Of a DNA stretch of 10,528 nt, positions 1-7,331 are shown piece after piece (the stretch's first letter is position 1; the number at the start of each line of letters is the position of its first letter). Origin of the DNA: CAYLOP01 sp964385305 (GTDB lineage: Bacteria; Chloroflexota; Anaerolineae; Anaerolineales; E44-bin32); the NCBI GenBank assembly GCA_964385305.1, contig CAYLOP010000108.1, positions 1-10,528 on the forward strand. Direction: 5' to 3'. Under the pieces are notes generated by a model, which saw nothing but the letters and a program-made list of their open reading frames with translations, was not told where the DNA came from and made no database searches. Made by a program: the position numbers and the translations under genes.

Positions 1-189
1 GTTGGTTGGGATTTGAATCTCATCGCTCTCCGGGAAGACCTCTACCTCGATAGTCAGGTCGAGATCGGGGTTATGGGGAAAGTAATCCAAACCCTGGAAA
101 TCAGCCTTCTGTTCCGGCGTCAGGGGGCTGTGCGCGTCAGTGCGGAAGAATTCGTCTTTCTGCAGACGGAATTGCTCGAGTTCGCGCAT
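1..189 (-). CDS. DUF1684 domain protein, N-terminal part (runs off the window edge)
   Basis: This minus-strand frame is open from an ATG at 187-189 to the first base, giving 63 residues that begin MRELEQFRLQKDEFFRTD and continue with HSPLTPEQKADFQGLDYFP. The run of KDEFF, the HSPL motif, PEQ and the GLDYFP block match my memory of the start of the DUF1684 family, proteins of unknown biochemical role that are common in environmental bacteria. A Shine-Dalgarno GAGGTG lies a few bases before the ATG (about 195-200), which supports this start. There is no signal peptide, so this looks like a cytoplasmic short form with the domain starting almost at residue 1. The conserved C-terminal part is outside the window. 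The opposite-strand frame at 13-303 has no family resemblance and is a shadow. Family assignment is by motif recognition, not by search. Confidence 0.8.
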   Translation of the reverse strand, partial: MRELEQFRLQKDEFFRTDAHSPLTPEQKADFQGLDYFPHNPDLDLTIEVEVFPESDEIQIPTN

Positions 190-333
190 GGTTTCACCTC
201 ACTCCTTACCCGCGGGAATGTCTGGAACATGGATACGTTGGTTGCGTGGGCGGATCTGTTCCCCGGGATGTGTGCTGTCGACCCGGAAGCGAGCGTAGCG
301 TGAATGTCGATTGGGTTCGCCCCGGGTATGAGG

Positions 334-362
334 ATTCTATCAGGTTGGCGACACGATGCCAG
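334..362 (-). promoter_or_regulatory. Probable sigma70-type promoter for the DUF1684 gene
   Basis: Read on the minus strand, CTGGCA (357-362) and TAGAAT (334-339) are separated by 17 bp, and TGA directly before TAGAAT gives an extended -10 (TGnTAGAAT). The -10 matches the consensus at five of six positions, the -35 at four of six. Transcription would start near 327 and leave a leader of roughly 138 nt before the ATG at 189. This is pattern matching only. Confidence 0.45.
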
Positions 363-414
363 GACCGCGGACAATTCGACGGCACATAGTTGTCGTTTCA
401 CTTATGGAAATGAC

Positions 415-449
415 GGTGGGGAGCCCCAGGACTTGTGGGGCTCCCCACC
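415..449 (-). terminator. Perfect 14-bp hairpin after the lipoprotein gene
   Basis: GGTGGGGAGCCCCA (415-428) and TGGGGCTCCCCACC (436-449) are exact reverse complements around a 7-base loop. The hairpin lies about 90 bases beyond the stop of the leftward lipoprotein gene and upstream of the DUF1684 promoter, the place expected for a terminator. Neither side has a clear T-run (the minus strand continues GTCATTTCC), so it is either a U-tract-poor terminator or an RNA 3'-end stabiliser. Confidence 0.5.
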
Positions 450-538
450 AAGGCGGATACGGTTTCTTGGTGGCAATCGACCTCTCGGGTAGCTGGAGGA
501 CGGACGGCTTTAGGTGCGGATAAACCTGCTAAAGTTCA

Positions 539-1039
539 CTACTCACGACTGCGCCAAGTCTCGATGCGCCAGACCATGGTGAGCGAATCGGTGCTCACTT
601 CGACGGCCTGCAGGCTGCTGTTGGCGTTTTGTTTGCCGGCGCGCTCCAACTGTGTTGCCATGCGCTCGTTCCACACGTCAACGTAGGCTTCATCAAGTGG
701 CTCGTCGTTGAGGCTCGCGTCTGAAATCACGGCTGTGAGGTGGCTATCCTGCACGCCTAGATCCAGCTGGAACTGCACCGTGTCGGTTTTATCACCCACA
801 GCGCGGCCGCGCTCGGCGCTGACAGTGATGTAGCCTGCGTGCAGTTCGACGGAGAAATCGCGCATGAGTGGATCGGCAATGGCAATGGCGATCTCGTCTT
901 GAATGCTGTCCTCCTGCATGGTGGTTTCCAATCTGAGCGAACCATCGGGATTACGCTCAAGATTGGCGCTGCATGCGCCAAGGAGCGAGCCCAAGATCAC
1001 AAGGACGCCGATCAACATGTACAAATTCATCTTCTTCAT
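539..1039 (-). CDS. Small lipoprotein of unknown function
   Basis: A 166-residue protein starting MKKMNLYMLIGVLVILG. Two lysines, a hydrophobic stretch (residues 5-21) and the lipobox LGAC with Cys23 form a classical lipoprotein signal peptide, so the mature protein is predicted to be lipid-anchored outside the cytoplasmic membrane. The ATG at 1037-1039 was chosen over an upstream in-frame start at 1081 because it begins the signal peptide exactly and has AGGAGA seven bases before it. The mature part, about 144 residues, is acidic at first, then alternates short hydrophobic strands with turns and ends in a strand-rich tail (SLTMVWRIET). The middle block, with SDASLNDEPLDEAYVD, vaguely resembles lipid-binding DUF2993-like domains, but I do not recognise the family with confidence. 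The gene is divergent from the methyltransferase gene and alone in its transcript. Confidence 0.78.
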   Translation of the reverse strand: MKKMNLYMLIGVLVILGSLLGACSANLERNPDGSLRLETTMQEDSIQDEIAIAIADPLMRDFSVELHAGYITVSAERGRAVGDKTDTVQFQLDLGVQDSHLTAVISDASLNDEPLDEAYVDVWNERMATQLERAGKQNANSSLQAVEVSTDSLTMVWRIETWRSRE

Positions 1040-1216
1040 CGTCACATCTCCTGGCCCCCTCAGATCGGGGGCGAATACCACGGAGCGCGTAGGGCGCCCC
1101 CATTATGCGCTGAAGTTCTACAAAGGAATACAGATCGAATGGGTAAAAAGTCGCGCGCGCGGGCGATTTTGCGCGTAAGGGTTATCAGGCAGATGACGTC
1201 CGGCGGGCCACGCTGG

Positions 1217-1225
1217 TGCTACAAT
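1217..1225 (+). promoter_or_regulatory. Extended -10 promoter element for the methyltransferase gene
   Basis: TGCTACAAT fits the extended -10 pattern TGnTATAAT with one mismatch in the hexamer. No good -35 lies at 16-18 bp, which is usual for extended -10 promoters. Transcription would begin near 1232, leaving a leader of about 80 nt that includes a nested inverted repeat at 1265-1292. Confidence 0.45.
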
Positions 1226-1264
1226 GATGTTCGAAAAGCGTAGGCTGCTTCGCGAGGGCGGAGG

Positions 1265-1292
1265 ATCAACCGAGATTAATCTGAGTGTTGAT
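1265..1292 (+). repeat. Nested inverted repeat in the methyltransferase leader
   Basis: ATCAAC (1265-1270) pairs with GTTGAT (1287-1292), and between them lies the perfect 10-bp palindrome AGATTAATCT (1273-1282). The element ends about 11 bases before the GAGGA ribosome-binding sequence at 1303-1307. It could be a DNA operator or a weak RNA hairpin in the 5' leader; no known regulator site is recognised. Confidence 0.4.
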
Positions 1293-1310
1293 GGTGAGAT
1301 CTGAGGAACG

Positions 1311-2159
1311 ATGATCGTCTTATCTCATTACCAGGCGAGTGAGCTCCTGGAAGCAGTTAAAGCCGAGAAGACGGCGACGACCGTTTCCCTAGATTTGGGG
1401 TTATCGACGGTGGAGGTTGGTATCGATCTGCAAGGTGTGCAGTTTCCGGATGGCCAGAGACTGGGATGGGAAGGTGTGGCGGCCGTCAACGAATCCGAGG
1501 TGGGCTGTTTCCTCCTGGATGGGTGCACGTTACGTAAGATCCAGGCTTTCTCCGAGACCACGAACCGCCCTGTCAGCCTGATGCCCACCACGGGTGCGCC
1601 CACCCTGCTGCTAGCTGGATTCCCCATGCATCGCATCAAGGGTATCGAACCCTATCGGGACACACACCTCAAGGTCAAGACGATCGCCCCGTTGGTGGGG
1701 TGTGTACTCGACACGGCCACCGGCTTGGGCTATACCGCGATCGAGGCGGCGCGGGCGGCAGATTCGGTGGTCACGGTAGAGCTCGATCCGACGGTGCTGG
1801 AGATTGCACGGTTGAACCCCTGGTCGAGGGAACTGTTTGCATGCACAAACATCGAACAGCGCATTGGCGATAGCTACCAAGTGGTACAGGAGCTTGAAGG
1901 TGAATCTTTCCAGCGCATCCTCCATGATCCTCCTACCTTCAGCCTGGCGGGAGATTTGTATTCGGCGGATTTCTACCGCGAGCTTCACCGTGTATTAGCG
2001 GGCGGCGGGCGATTGTTCCATTACATCGGTGATCTGGAGAGCCGCTCTGGTAGGCGAGTGTGTGATGGCGTGATACGCAGGTTGCGTGAGGTGGGTTTCT
2101 CACGCGTCCAGCGGGCGCCGCAGGCGTTTGGTGTGACGGCTTTAAAGGGGCGTAGATAG
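1311..2159 (+). CDS. COG2521-like predicted (archaeal-type) SAM-dependent methyltransferase
   Basis: A 282-residue protein with two parts. The N-terminal 125 residues begin with SLDLGLSTVEV and include FPMHRIKG, a substrate- or nucleic acid-facing domain of the family. The rest is a class I Rossmann methyltransferase: motif I is DTATGLGYTAI (134-144), the acidic end of strand 2 is VELDP (156-160), GDSYQ follows at 186-190, and motif IV is HDPPTF (205-210), with FYRELHRVLAGGGRLFHYIG as strands 5 and after. This layout matches COG2521, described as a predicted archaeal methyltransferase; the DPP motif suits N-methylation of a base or similar group, but the substrate is unknown. The start has GAGGA only three bases before the ATG, which is tight, yet the protein aligns from its first residues. 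It is cytoplasmic and is followed by dnaK on the same strand, which appears to have its own promoter. Confidence 0.75.
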   Translation: MIVLSHYQASELLEAVKAEKTATTVSLDLGLSTVEVGIDLQGVQFPDGQRLGWEGVAAVNESEVGCFLLDGCTLRKIQAFSETTNRPVSLMPTTGAPTLLLAGFPMHRIKGIEPYRDTHLKVKTIAPLVGCVLDTATGLGYTAIEAARAADSVVTVELDPTVLEIARLNPWSRELFACTNIEQRIGDSYQVVQELEGESFQRILHDPPTFSLAGDLYSADFYRELHRVLAGGGRLFHYIGDLESRSGRRVCDGVIRRLREVGFSRVQRAPQAFGVTALKGRR

Positions 2160-2172
2160 ACCAGCGTGCTCG

Positions 2173-2199
2173 TTGACACGACTCCAATGTTGTGTTAAT
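2173..2199 (+). promoter_or_regulatory. Candidate dnaK promoter
   Basis: A consensus -35 TTGACA (2173-2178) is followed after 15 bp by GTTAAT (2194-2199), with TG three bases before it, so the -10 is weak but of extended type. A second -10-like hexamer, TATGAT at 2221-2226, has no good -35. The assignment of the -10 is therefore uncertain. No CIRCE (TTAGCACTC and its inverted copy) or HAIR (CTTGAGT with ACTCAAG) element is visible between 2160 and 2265. Confidence 0.4.
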
Positions 2200-2221
2200 G
2201 ATCTTCTTGCGCGGATGTCTT

Positions 2222-2231
2222 ATGATATCAT
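2222..2231. repeat. 10-bp palindrome before dnaK
   Basis: ATGATATCAT is a perfect palindrome 35-44 bases before the dnaK start, overlapping the possible -10 TATGAT. It may be an operator; it is short enough to be chance. Confidence 0.25.
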
Positions 2232-2265
2232 CGTGAAACCATATGCAATGAAGAGGTGAACTTCC

Positions 2266-4161
<1,896 letters not shown>

Positions 4162-4253
4162 TTCAACGCACTGACTTGAACGCGATCAAGTATCTTTGCT
4201 ATAGAAAACTTCAAGCAACATGCGCTGCACGACGATCGTGAAGTGTATGATAC

Positions 4254-4289
4254 GAGCCTTCAGATCCAAGGTGGGCTGAAGGCTCTTTT
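4254..4289 (+). terminator. Intrinsic terminator of dnaK
   Basis: GAGCCTTCAG (4254-4263) and CTGAAGGCTC (4276-4285) are exact reverse complements with a 12-base loop and are followed by TTTT (4286-4289), then GATT. The hairpin lies about 93 bases after the dnaK stop and before the ilvE promoter. Confidence 0.85.
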
Positions 4290-4403
4290 GATTCCCCTAT
4301 GCGCTGTGTGGACCGATACGGGAGCTGAACATATCTTTTCGCTCAAGTAACTTGGAAAATGAGGTGCGTTGAACCATCTTTAAGGTGGAATGTGCAGGTT
4401 ACC

Positions 4404-4432
4404 TTGAACCCGCAAATCTGCCAGACTATAAT
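4404..4432 (+). promoter_or_regulatory. Strong sigma70-type promoter for ilvE
   Basis: TTGAAC (4404-4409) and a perfect TATAAT (4427-4432) are separated by exactly 17 bp. The -35 matches TTGACA at four of six positions. It sits between the dnaK terminator and the ilvE start, with transcription expected to begin near 4439, giving a leader of about 68 nt. This is the best promoter in the window and suggests that ilvE and perhaps the following genes start here. Confidence 0.8.
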
Positions 4433-4438
4433 ACCTGA

Positions 4439-4491
4439 GCCGGGCATTCCCACGTACCTCTTGTCTGAGATTGGATCTCTTAAAACCCGGC
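4439..4491 (+). promoter_or_regulatory. Structured ilvE 5' leader
   Basis: The expected first transcribed bases, GCCGGG (4439-4444), are an exact reverse complement of CCCGGC (4486-4491), which directly touches the ribosome-binding sequence AGGAGG (4492-4497). Inside is a smaller hairpin, GAGAT-TGG-ATCTC (4467-4479). Folding of the outer stem could tether the ribosome-binding site to the 5' end. No known riboswitch or attenuator pattern was recognised. Confidence 0.35.
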
Positions 4492-4506
4492 AGGAGGTGG
4501 TAGACG

Positions 4507-5451
4507 GTGACTCTCCCACATTATGCGTATTTCGAAGGAAAAATAGTGCCCTACGCGGAGGCGAAGGTTGGGGTGATGACCCATGCGCTGAACTACGGCA
4601 CAGGCGCCTTTGGAGGCGTACGTGGATACTGGAACGCAGATGAAGGCCAGTTATTTGTGTTTCGCCCGATCGATCACTTCAACCGTATCTTAAACTCAGC
4701 GAAACTTCTATGTGCAGTTTTTGAACATACACCGGAGGAATTGCGGGATATCACCTTGGAAGTGCTCCGGCTTGAAGCCTATCGAGAGGATGTTTATATC
4801 CGTCCCCTGATCTATAAGGCCGATGAAAGCATCGGTGTTCGTCTACACGACCTGCGGGACGAGTTCACCCTTTTCTCCATCCCGTTCACCCGCTACATCG
4901 AGAATGACGAAGGCGCCCATGTGACCGTATCCTCATGGCGGCGTGTCGATGACAACGCCGTACCAGCACGCGGCAAGATCACAGGATCATACGTCAACTC
5001 GGCCCTCATCAAGACCGATGCGATGCGTTCGGGCTTTGACGAAGCGCTCGTGCTCACGCATGAAGGCCACGTCTCAGAGGGCAGCGCTGAGAACGTCTTC
5101 ATGATTCGAGATGGGATCTTAATAACACCACCTGTGACAGAAAACGTATTGGAAGGCATCACGCGCCATACGATCATCACGCTGGCTCGGGACGAGCTTG
5201 GCTTGCAGGTTGTCGAGCGCCCGATCGATCGCACTGAGATCTATATATGCGAAGAATTCTTTTTGACCGGCACGGCTGCACAGGTCACCGCCGTTGTCAT
5301 GGTGGATCATCGACCGATCGCCAAAGGCGTGATGGGCCCGATCACGGCGCAGTTCCGGGAACTTTATGACAGCGTGGTACGCGGCAAGTTGCCCAAATAC
5401 CGGCATTGGAACGAGCCAGTATATGTAGAGGGGGCAGTGTCATCCGAATGA
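4507..5451 (+). CDS. ilvE: Branched-chain amino acid aminotransferase (class IV, PLP-dependent)
   Basis: A complete 314-residue fold-type IV transaminase, the normal length. The family moves the amino group between glutamate and the keto acids of valine, leucine and isoleucine, the last step of their synthesis, in the cytoplasm. Visible motifs: MTHALNYGTGAFGGVRGYW (24-42), YIRPLIYK (97-104), the PLP Schiff-base lysine in ARGKITGSY (Lys157), SEGSAEN with Glu191, LEGITR (215-220) and the phosphate-binding LTGTAAQVT (253-261). The start is GTG at 4507, with AGGAGG nine bases before it; no in-frame ATG precedes the conserved N-terminus. In position 36 the usual Glu of the FEG motif is Gly, and GTAAEV reads GTAAQV, so substrate preference could differ from typical IlvE; a D-amino acid or other class IV aminotransferase is the main alternative. 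It probably heads a transcript from the promoter at 4404-4432. Confidence 0.88.
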   Translation: MTLPHYAYFEGKIVPYAEAKVGVMTHALNYGTGAFGGVRGYWNADEGQLFVFRPIDHFNRILNSAKLLCAVFEHTPEELRDITLEVLRLEAYREDVYIRPLIYKADESIGVRLHDLRDEFTLFSIPFTRYIENDEGAHVTVSSWRRVDDNAVPARGKITGSYVNSALIKTDAMRSGFDEALVLTHEGHVSEGSAENVFMIRDGILITPPVTENVLEGITRHTIITLARDELGLQVVERPIDRTEIYICEEFFLTGTAAQVTAVVMVDHRPIAKGVMGPITAQFRELYDSVVRGKLPKYRHWNEPVYVEGAVSSE

Positions 5452-5510
5452 AGGTTTGAGGCTGTGCTCTCAATTGCAGATCGTTGCAGAGGTCGAAGTT
5501 TCCTAATCTT

Positions 5511-6416
5511 ATGAATATGTTTCCTCCCCGTCGGCGTGGATTGTTCCTGGGTGGTTTCTTTATGGCGCTCTTGTTGGGTGTCATACTCCTTTCTGTTGTG
5601 CAGCTGTCATCCGCACCGATCTCGGCCTGGGTCATCCTGTGGGTTACCCTCGCGTTGATCTGTGTTCCTCTTTTACTTATTGTTGCTTATAAGCTTTATG
5701 GCCTCTGGACAGCCATGTATCGTTTGGATCGTGATGGCTTCTATCTCACATGGGGATTGGCGAAGGAGCAAATGCCATTAACAGACATTCGCGTGGTTCA
5801 CGCCGCGGATGATGTGGCACCGGGCTTGAAACCTTCAAGAGGGATATGGTGGCCGGGTTGTGTGAGCGGGAGAACGGATGTAGAAGGACTTGGGGAGGTT
5901 GAGTTCTTCGCGACGTCTGGCAACGAAGGTCTGATTGTGATTGAATTGGAAGGTCGCGCGCTCGCAATCTCCCCGCCTGAACCCGCAACATTCGGACAGG
6001 ATTTTTTCGAGATGATCCGGATGGGTTCTCTGGAGCAAATTCAGGCAACTTCACAGAGGCCAGATTTCTATTTCTCACGTTTGTGGTCGGACCTCGTAGC
6101 ACGCAGCTTGATCCTTGTTGGAGTAGTACTCCCCCTTCTTTTACTGGGTTTTCTGGCACTGCGAGCACCCGCTCTTCCATCCCAAGTGCCATTCGGCTTT
6201 TCGGTAACAGGGACGCCCGAGCCCCTCGCCCCGCCCGGACGCTTGTTGCTTCTCCCATTGATTTGCAGTCTCTGCACGTTCGTGGATCTGGTAGCTGGAG
6301 TATGGATATATCGACGAGAGGCTAATCGTCCCATGGCTTATGCGATCTGGGGGTCTGCCGTGATTGTCGGCGGGTTGTTCTGGGGGGCAACGCTGCTGTT
6401 GCTCTCAGCGGCGTGA
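5511..6416 (+). CDS. Membrane protein with bacterial PH domain (bPH_5-like)
   Basis: From the ATG at 5511 the protein has 301 residues. After a basic start (PPRRR) there are two membrane segments (about 11-31 and 38-62), then a soluble domain of about 100 residues, then three membrane segments (about 198-218, 244-266, 276-298). The soluble part, with YRLDRDGFYLTWG (70-82), the WWPGCVSGR block (113-121), GLGEVEFFAT (126-135) and LAISPPEPATF (151-161), matches the pattern of bacterial PH domains of the bPH_5 kind found in membrane proteins; the role is unknown. The start is not settled: an in-frame TTG at 5484 would add nine residues, and ATG at 5517 would remove two; none has a well-placed ribosome-binding sequence, AGAGG at 5488-5492 being too far from 5511. 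It follows ilvE after 59 bases on the same strand and may be co-transcribed. Confidence 0.7.
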   Translation: MNMFPPRRRGLFLGGFFMALLLGVILLSVVQLSSAPISAWVILWVTLALICVPLLLIVAYKLYGLWTAMYRLDRDGFYLTWGLAKEQMPLTDIRVVHAADDVAPGLKPSRGIWWPGCVSGRTDVEGLGEVEFFATSGNEGLIVIELEGRALAISPPEPATFGQDFFEMIRMGSLEQIQATSQRPDFYFSRLWSDLVARSLILVGVVLPLLLLGFLALRAPALPSQVPFGFSVTGTPEPLAPPGRLLLLPLICSLCTFVDLVAGVWIYRREANRPMAYAIWGSAVIVGGLFWGATLLLLSAA

Positions 6417-6426
6417 TATGCCGGGT

Positions 6427-6478
6427 TTATCCACAGAAATGAAAGGGTTTTCCACAGTTTTACGCAATTTTATCCACA
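6427..6478 (+). repeat. Cluster of three DnaA-box sequences
   Basis: TTATCCACA occurs at 6427-6435 and 6470-6478, and the one-mismatch form TTTTCCACA at 6448-6456, all on the plus strand. TTATCCACA is the canonical high-affinity DnaA box. Their starts are 21 and 22 bp apart, two turns of the helix, so three bound proteins would lie on the same face. The array fills the 75-base gap between the PH-domain gene and the DUF92 gene; the last box ends 13 bases before the DUF92 start. By simple count, a given 9-mer is expected about 0.08 times on both strands of a window this size, so two exact copies in 52 bases are unlikely to be chance. Confidence 0.75.
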
Positions 6479-6491
6479 GGTTATCTCCTCC

Positions 6492-7289
6492 ATGACCAAG
6501 ATACATCAGCTTCTCCTGGGTGTGTTTCTTGGCGTGGGAATTAGCGCATTGGCGTATGCAGTAGGATCGCTCACCTTACGCGGGGCGCTGGCTGCAGCCA
6601 CCCTAGGCGGTCTGACCTACGGAATCGGCGGATGGATGTCCGCGATGCTGTTGGTTGCTTTCTTTGTCAGCTCGAGCGCGCTTTCACACATCGGTATAGC
6701 GCGAAAGGTTAAATTGGCGAGCACCTTCTCCAAAGGGAAGCGACGTGATTTCGCTCAGGTCATGGCCAATGGCAGTTTGGCGACGGTCTTGGCCGTTGTC
6801 TATGGATTGTCGGGACAGGCGATCTGGCTGATTGGGCTGTCGGGTGCGCTTGCAGCGGCCACCGCCGACACCTGGGCGACTGAGATCGGCGTGTTTTCAC
6901 GTAGACCTCCACGCTTAATCACTACGGGTTTACCTGTCGAGGTGGGCACTTCGGGCGGTGTGACACTGGTGGGTTCCCTGGCTGCCGTCTGTGGGGCAGG
7001 GTTCATCGGGCTGATTGTGGCAGCGATGCAAGGGGTTATGGCTGCGTTCCCGCTCGTTGTGCTCGCTGGCATAGCTGGCGCGGTCATCGACAGCCTCTTG
7101 GGCGCAAGTGTGCAGGCTATGTATTGGTGCTCACGCTGTGGCCGTGAGACGGAACATACCCCACAGCATACCTGTGGGACTCAAACGCAGCATATTCGAG
7201 GTTGGCGTTGGTTGACCAACGATGGCGTTAATTTTTCTGCGACAATATTAGGAGCGACTGTTGCGATGGTCGGTTGGTCGTTTCTGTGA
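6492..7289 (+). CDS. DUF92 family integral membrane protein
   Basis: A 265-residue polytopic membrane protein. It has the blocks I associate with DUF92 (PF01940/TIGR00297): SALSHIGIARK (62-72), KGKRRDFAQVMANG (81-94), ADTWATEIG (125-133), GTSGGVT (152-158), GAVIDSLLGASVQ (196-208), a small cysteine/histidine cluster with CxxC (213, 216), His222, His226 and Cys228, and NDGVN (243-247). The family includes plant VTE6, a phytyl-phosphate kinase of phytol salvage; related bacterial proteins may use other isoprenyl phosphates, but the substrate here is unknown. Length is typical of the bacterial members. The ATG at 6492 is the first possible start after the upstream stop and has no ribosome-binding sequence; instead CTCCTCC directly precedes it. 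Three DnaA boxes lie in the gap before it. A 68-residue gene follows after 42 bases. Confidence 0.85.
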   Translation: MTKIHQLLLGVFLGVGISALAYAVGSLTLRGALAAATLGGLTYGIGGWMSAMLLVAFFVSSSALSHIGIARKVKLASTFSKGKRRDFAQVMANGSLATVLAVVYGLSGQAIWLIGLSGALAAATADTWATEIGVFSRRPPRLITTGLPVEVGTSGGVTLVGSLAAVCGAGFIGLIVAAMQGVMAAFPLVVLAGIAGAVIDSLLGASVQAMYWCSRCGRETEHTPQHTCGTQTQHIRGWRWLTNDGVNFSATILGATVAMVGWSFL

Positions 7290-7331
7290 AGCCCTTCCGA
7301 AGACCATAGGGGTTTTGTATAAGGAGGAACG

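Larger units (their letters stand above)
190..538. other. Intergenic region between two leftward genes
   Basis: These 349 bases hold no convincing gene. They contain a perfect 14-bp inverted repeat (415-449) that would end the lipoprotein transcript, and a probable minus-strand promoter (334-362) for the DUF1684 gene with a leader of about 138 nt. Short reading frames here (304-492 plus, 435-686 plus) lack ribosome binding sites and recognisable sequence. I see no tRNA or known riboswitch signature in the leader. Confidence 0.6.
4162..4506 (+). other. Intergenic region between dnaK and ilvE
   Basis: These 345 bases hold the dnaK terminator (4254-4289), a near-consensus promoter (4404-4432) and the ilvE leader (about 4439-4506). 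Two further small inverted repeats lie before the terminator: ACTTGA/TCAAGT at 4174-4191 and CACGA/TCGTG at 4228-4240. A reading frame from 4359 to 4643 overlaps ilvE in another frame and is not supported. No tRNA, T-box (GGTGG-ACC core) or other known RNA is seen. Confidence 0.6.

Noticed and set aside
13..303. Plus-strand frame of 96 codons
   Set aside because: The minus strand of the same bases encodes a clear DUF1684 start with a ribosome-binding site; the plus frame is a shadow.
2160..2265. CIRCE or HAIR heat-shock operator
   Set aside because: Neither inverted repeat is present, even allowing several mismatches.
4174..4191. ACTTGA/TCAAGT inverted repeat as a HspR-type site
   Set aside because: It lies after the dnaK stop, has a 6-base spacer and only half matches the HAIR consensus.
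4433..4506. T-box or leader-peptide attenuator for ilvE
   Set aside because: No GGTGG-ACC T-box core, no run of Leu/Ile/Val codons in a started frame, and no terminator hairpin with a T-run.
4359..4643. 94-codon frame upstream of ilvE
   Set aside because: It overlaps the ilvE N-terminus in another frame, has no ribosome-binding site, and its first part precedes the ilvE promoter.
5474..5495. Tandem repeat TTGCAGATCG/TTGCAGAGGTCG
   Set aside because: Only about ten bases and imperfect; too short to be more than chance.
6427..6478. Chromosomal replication origin (oriC)
   Set aside because: Only three boxes, no neighbouring replication genes, no clear AT-rich unwinding tract and no change of gene direction. 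A DnaA-binding site is supported, an origin is not.
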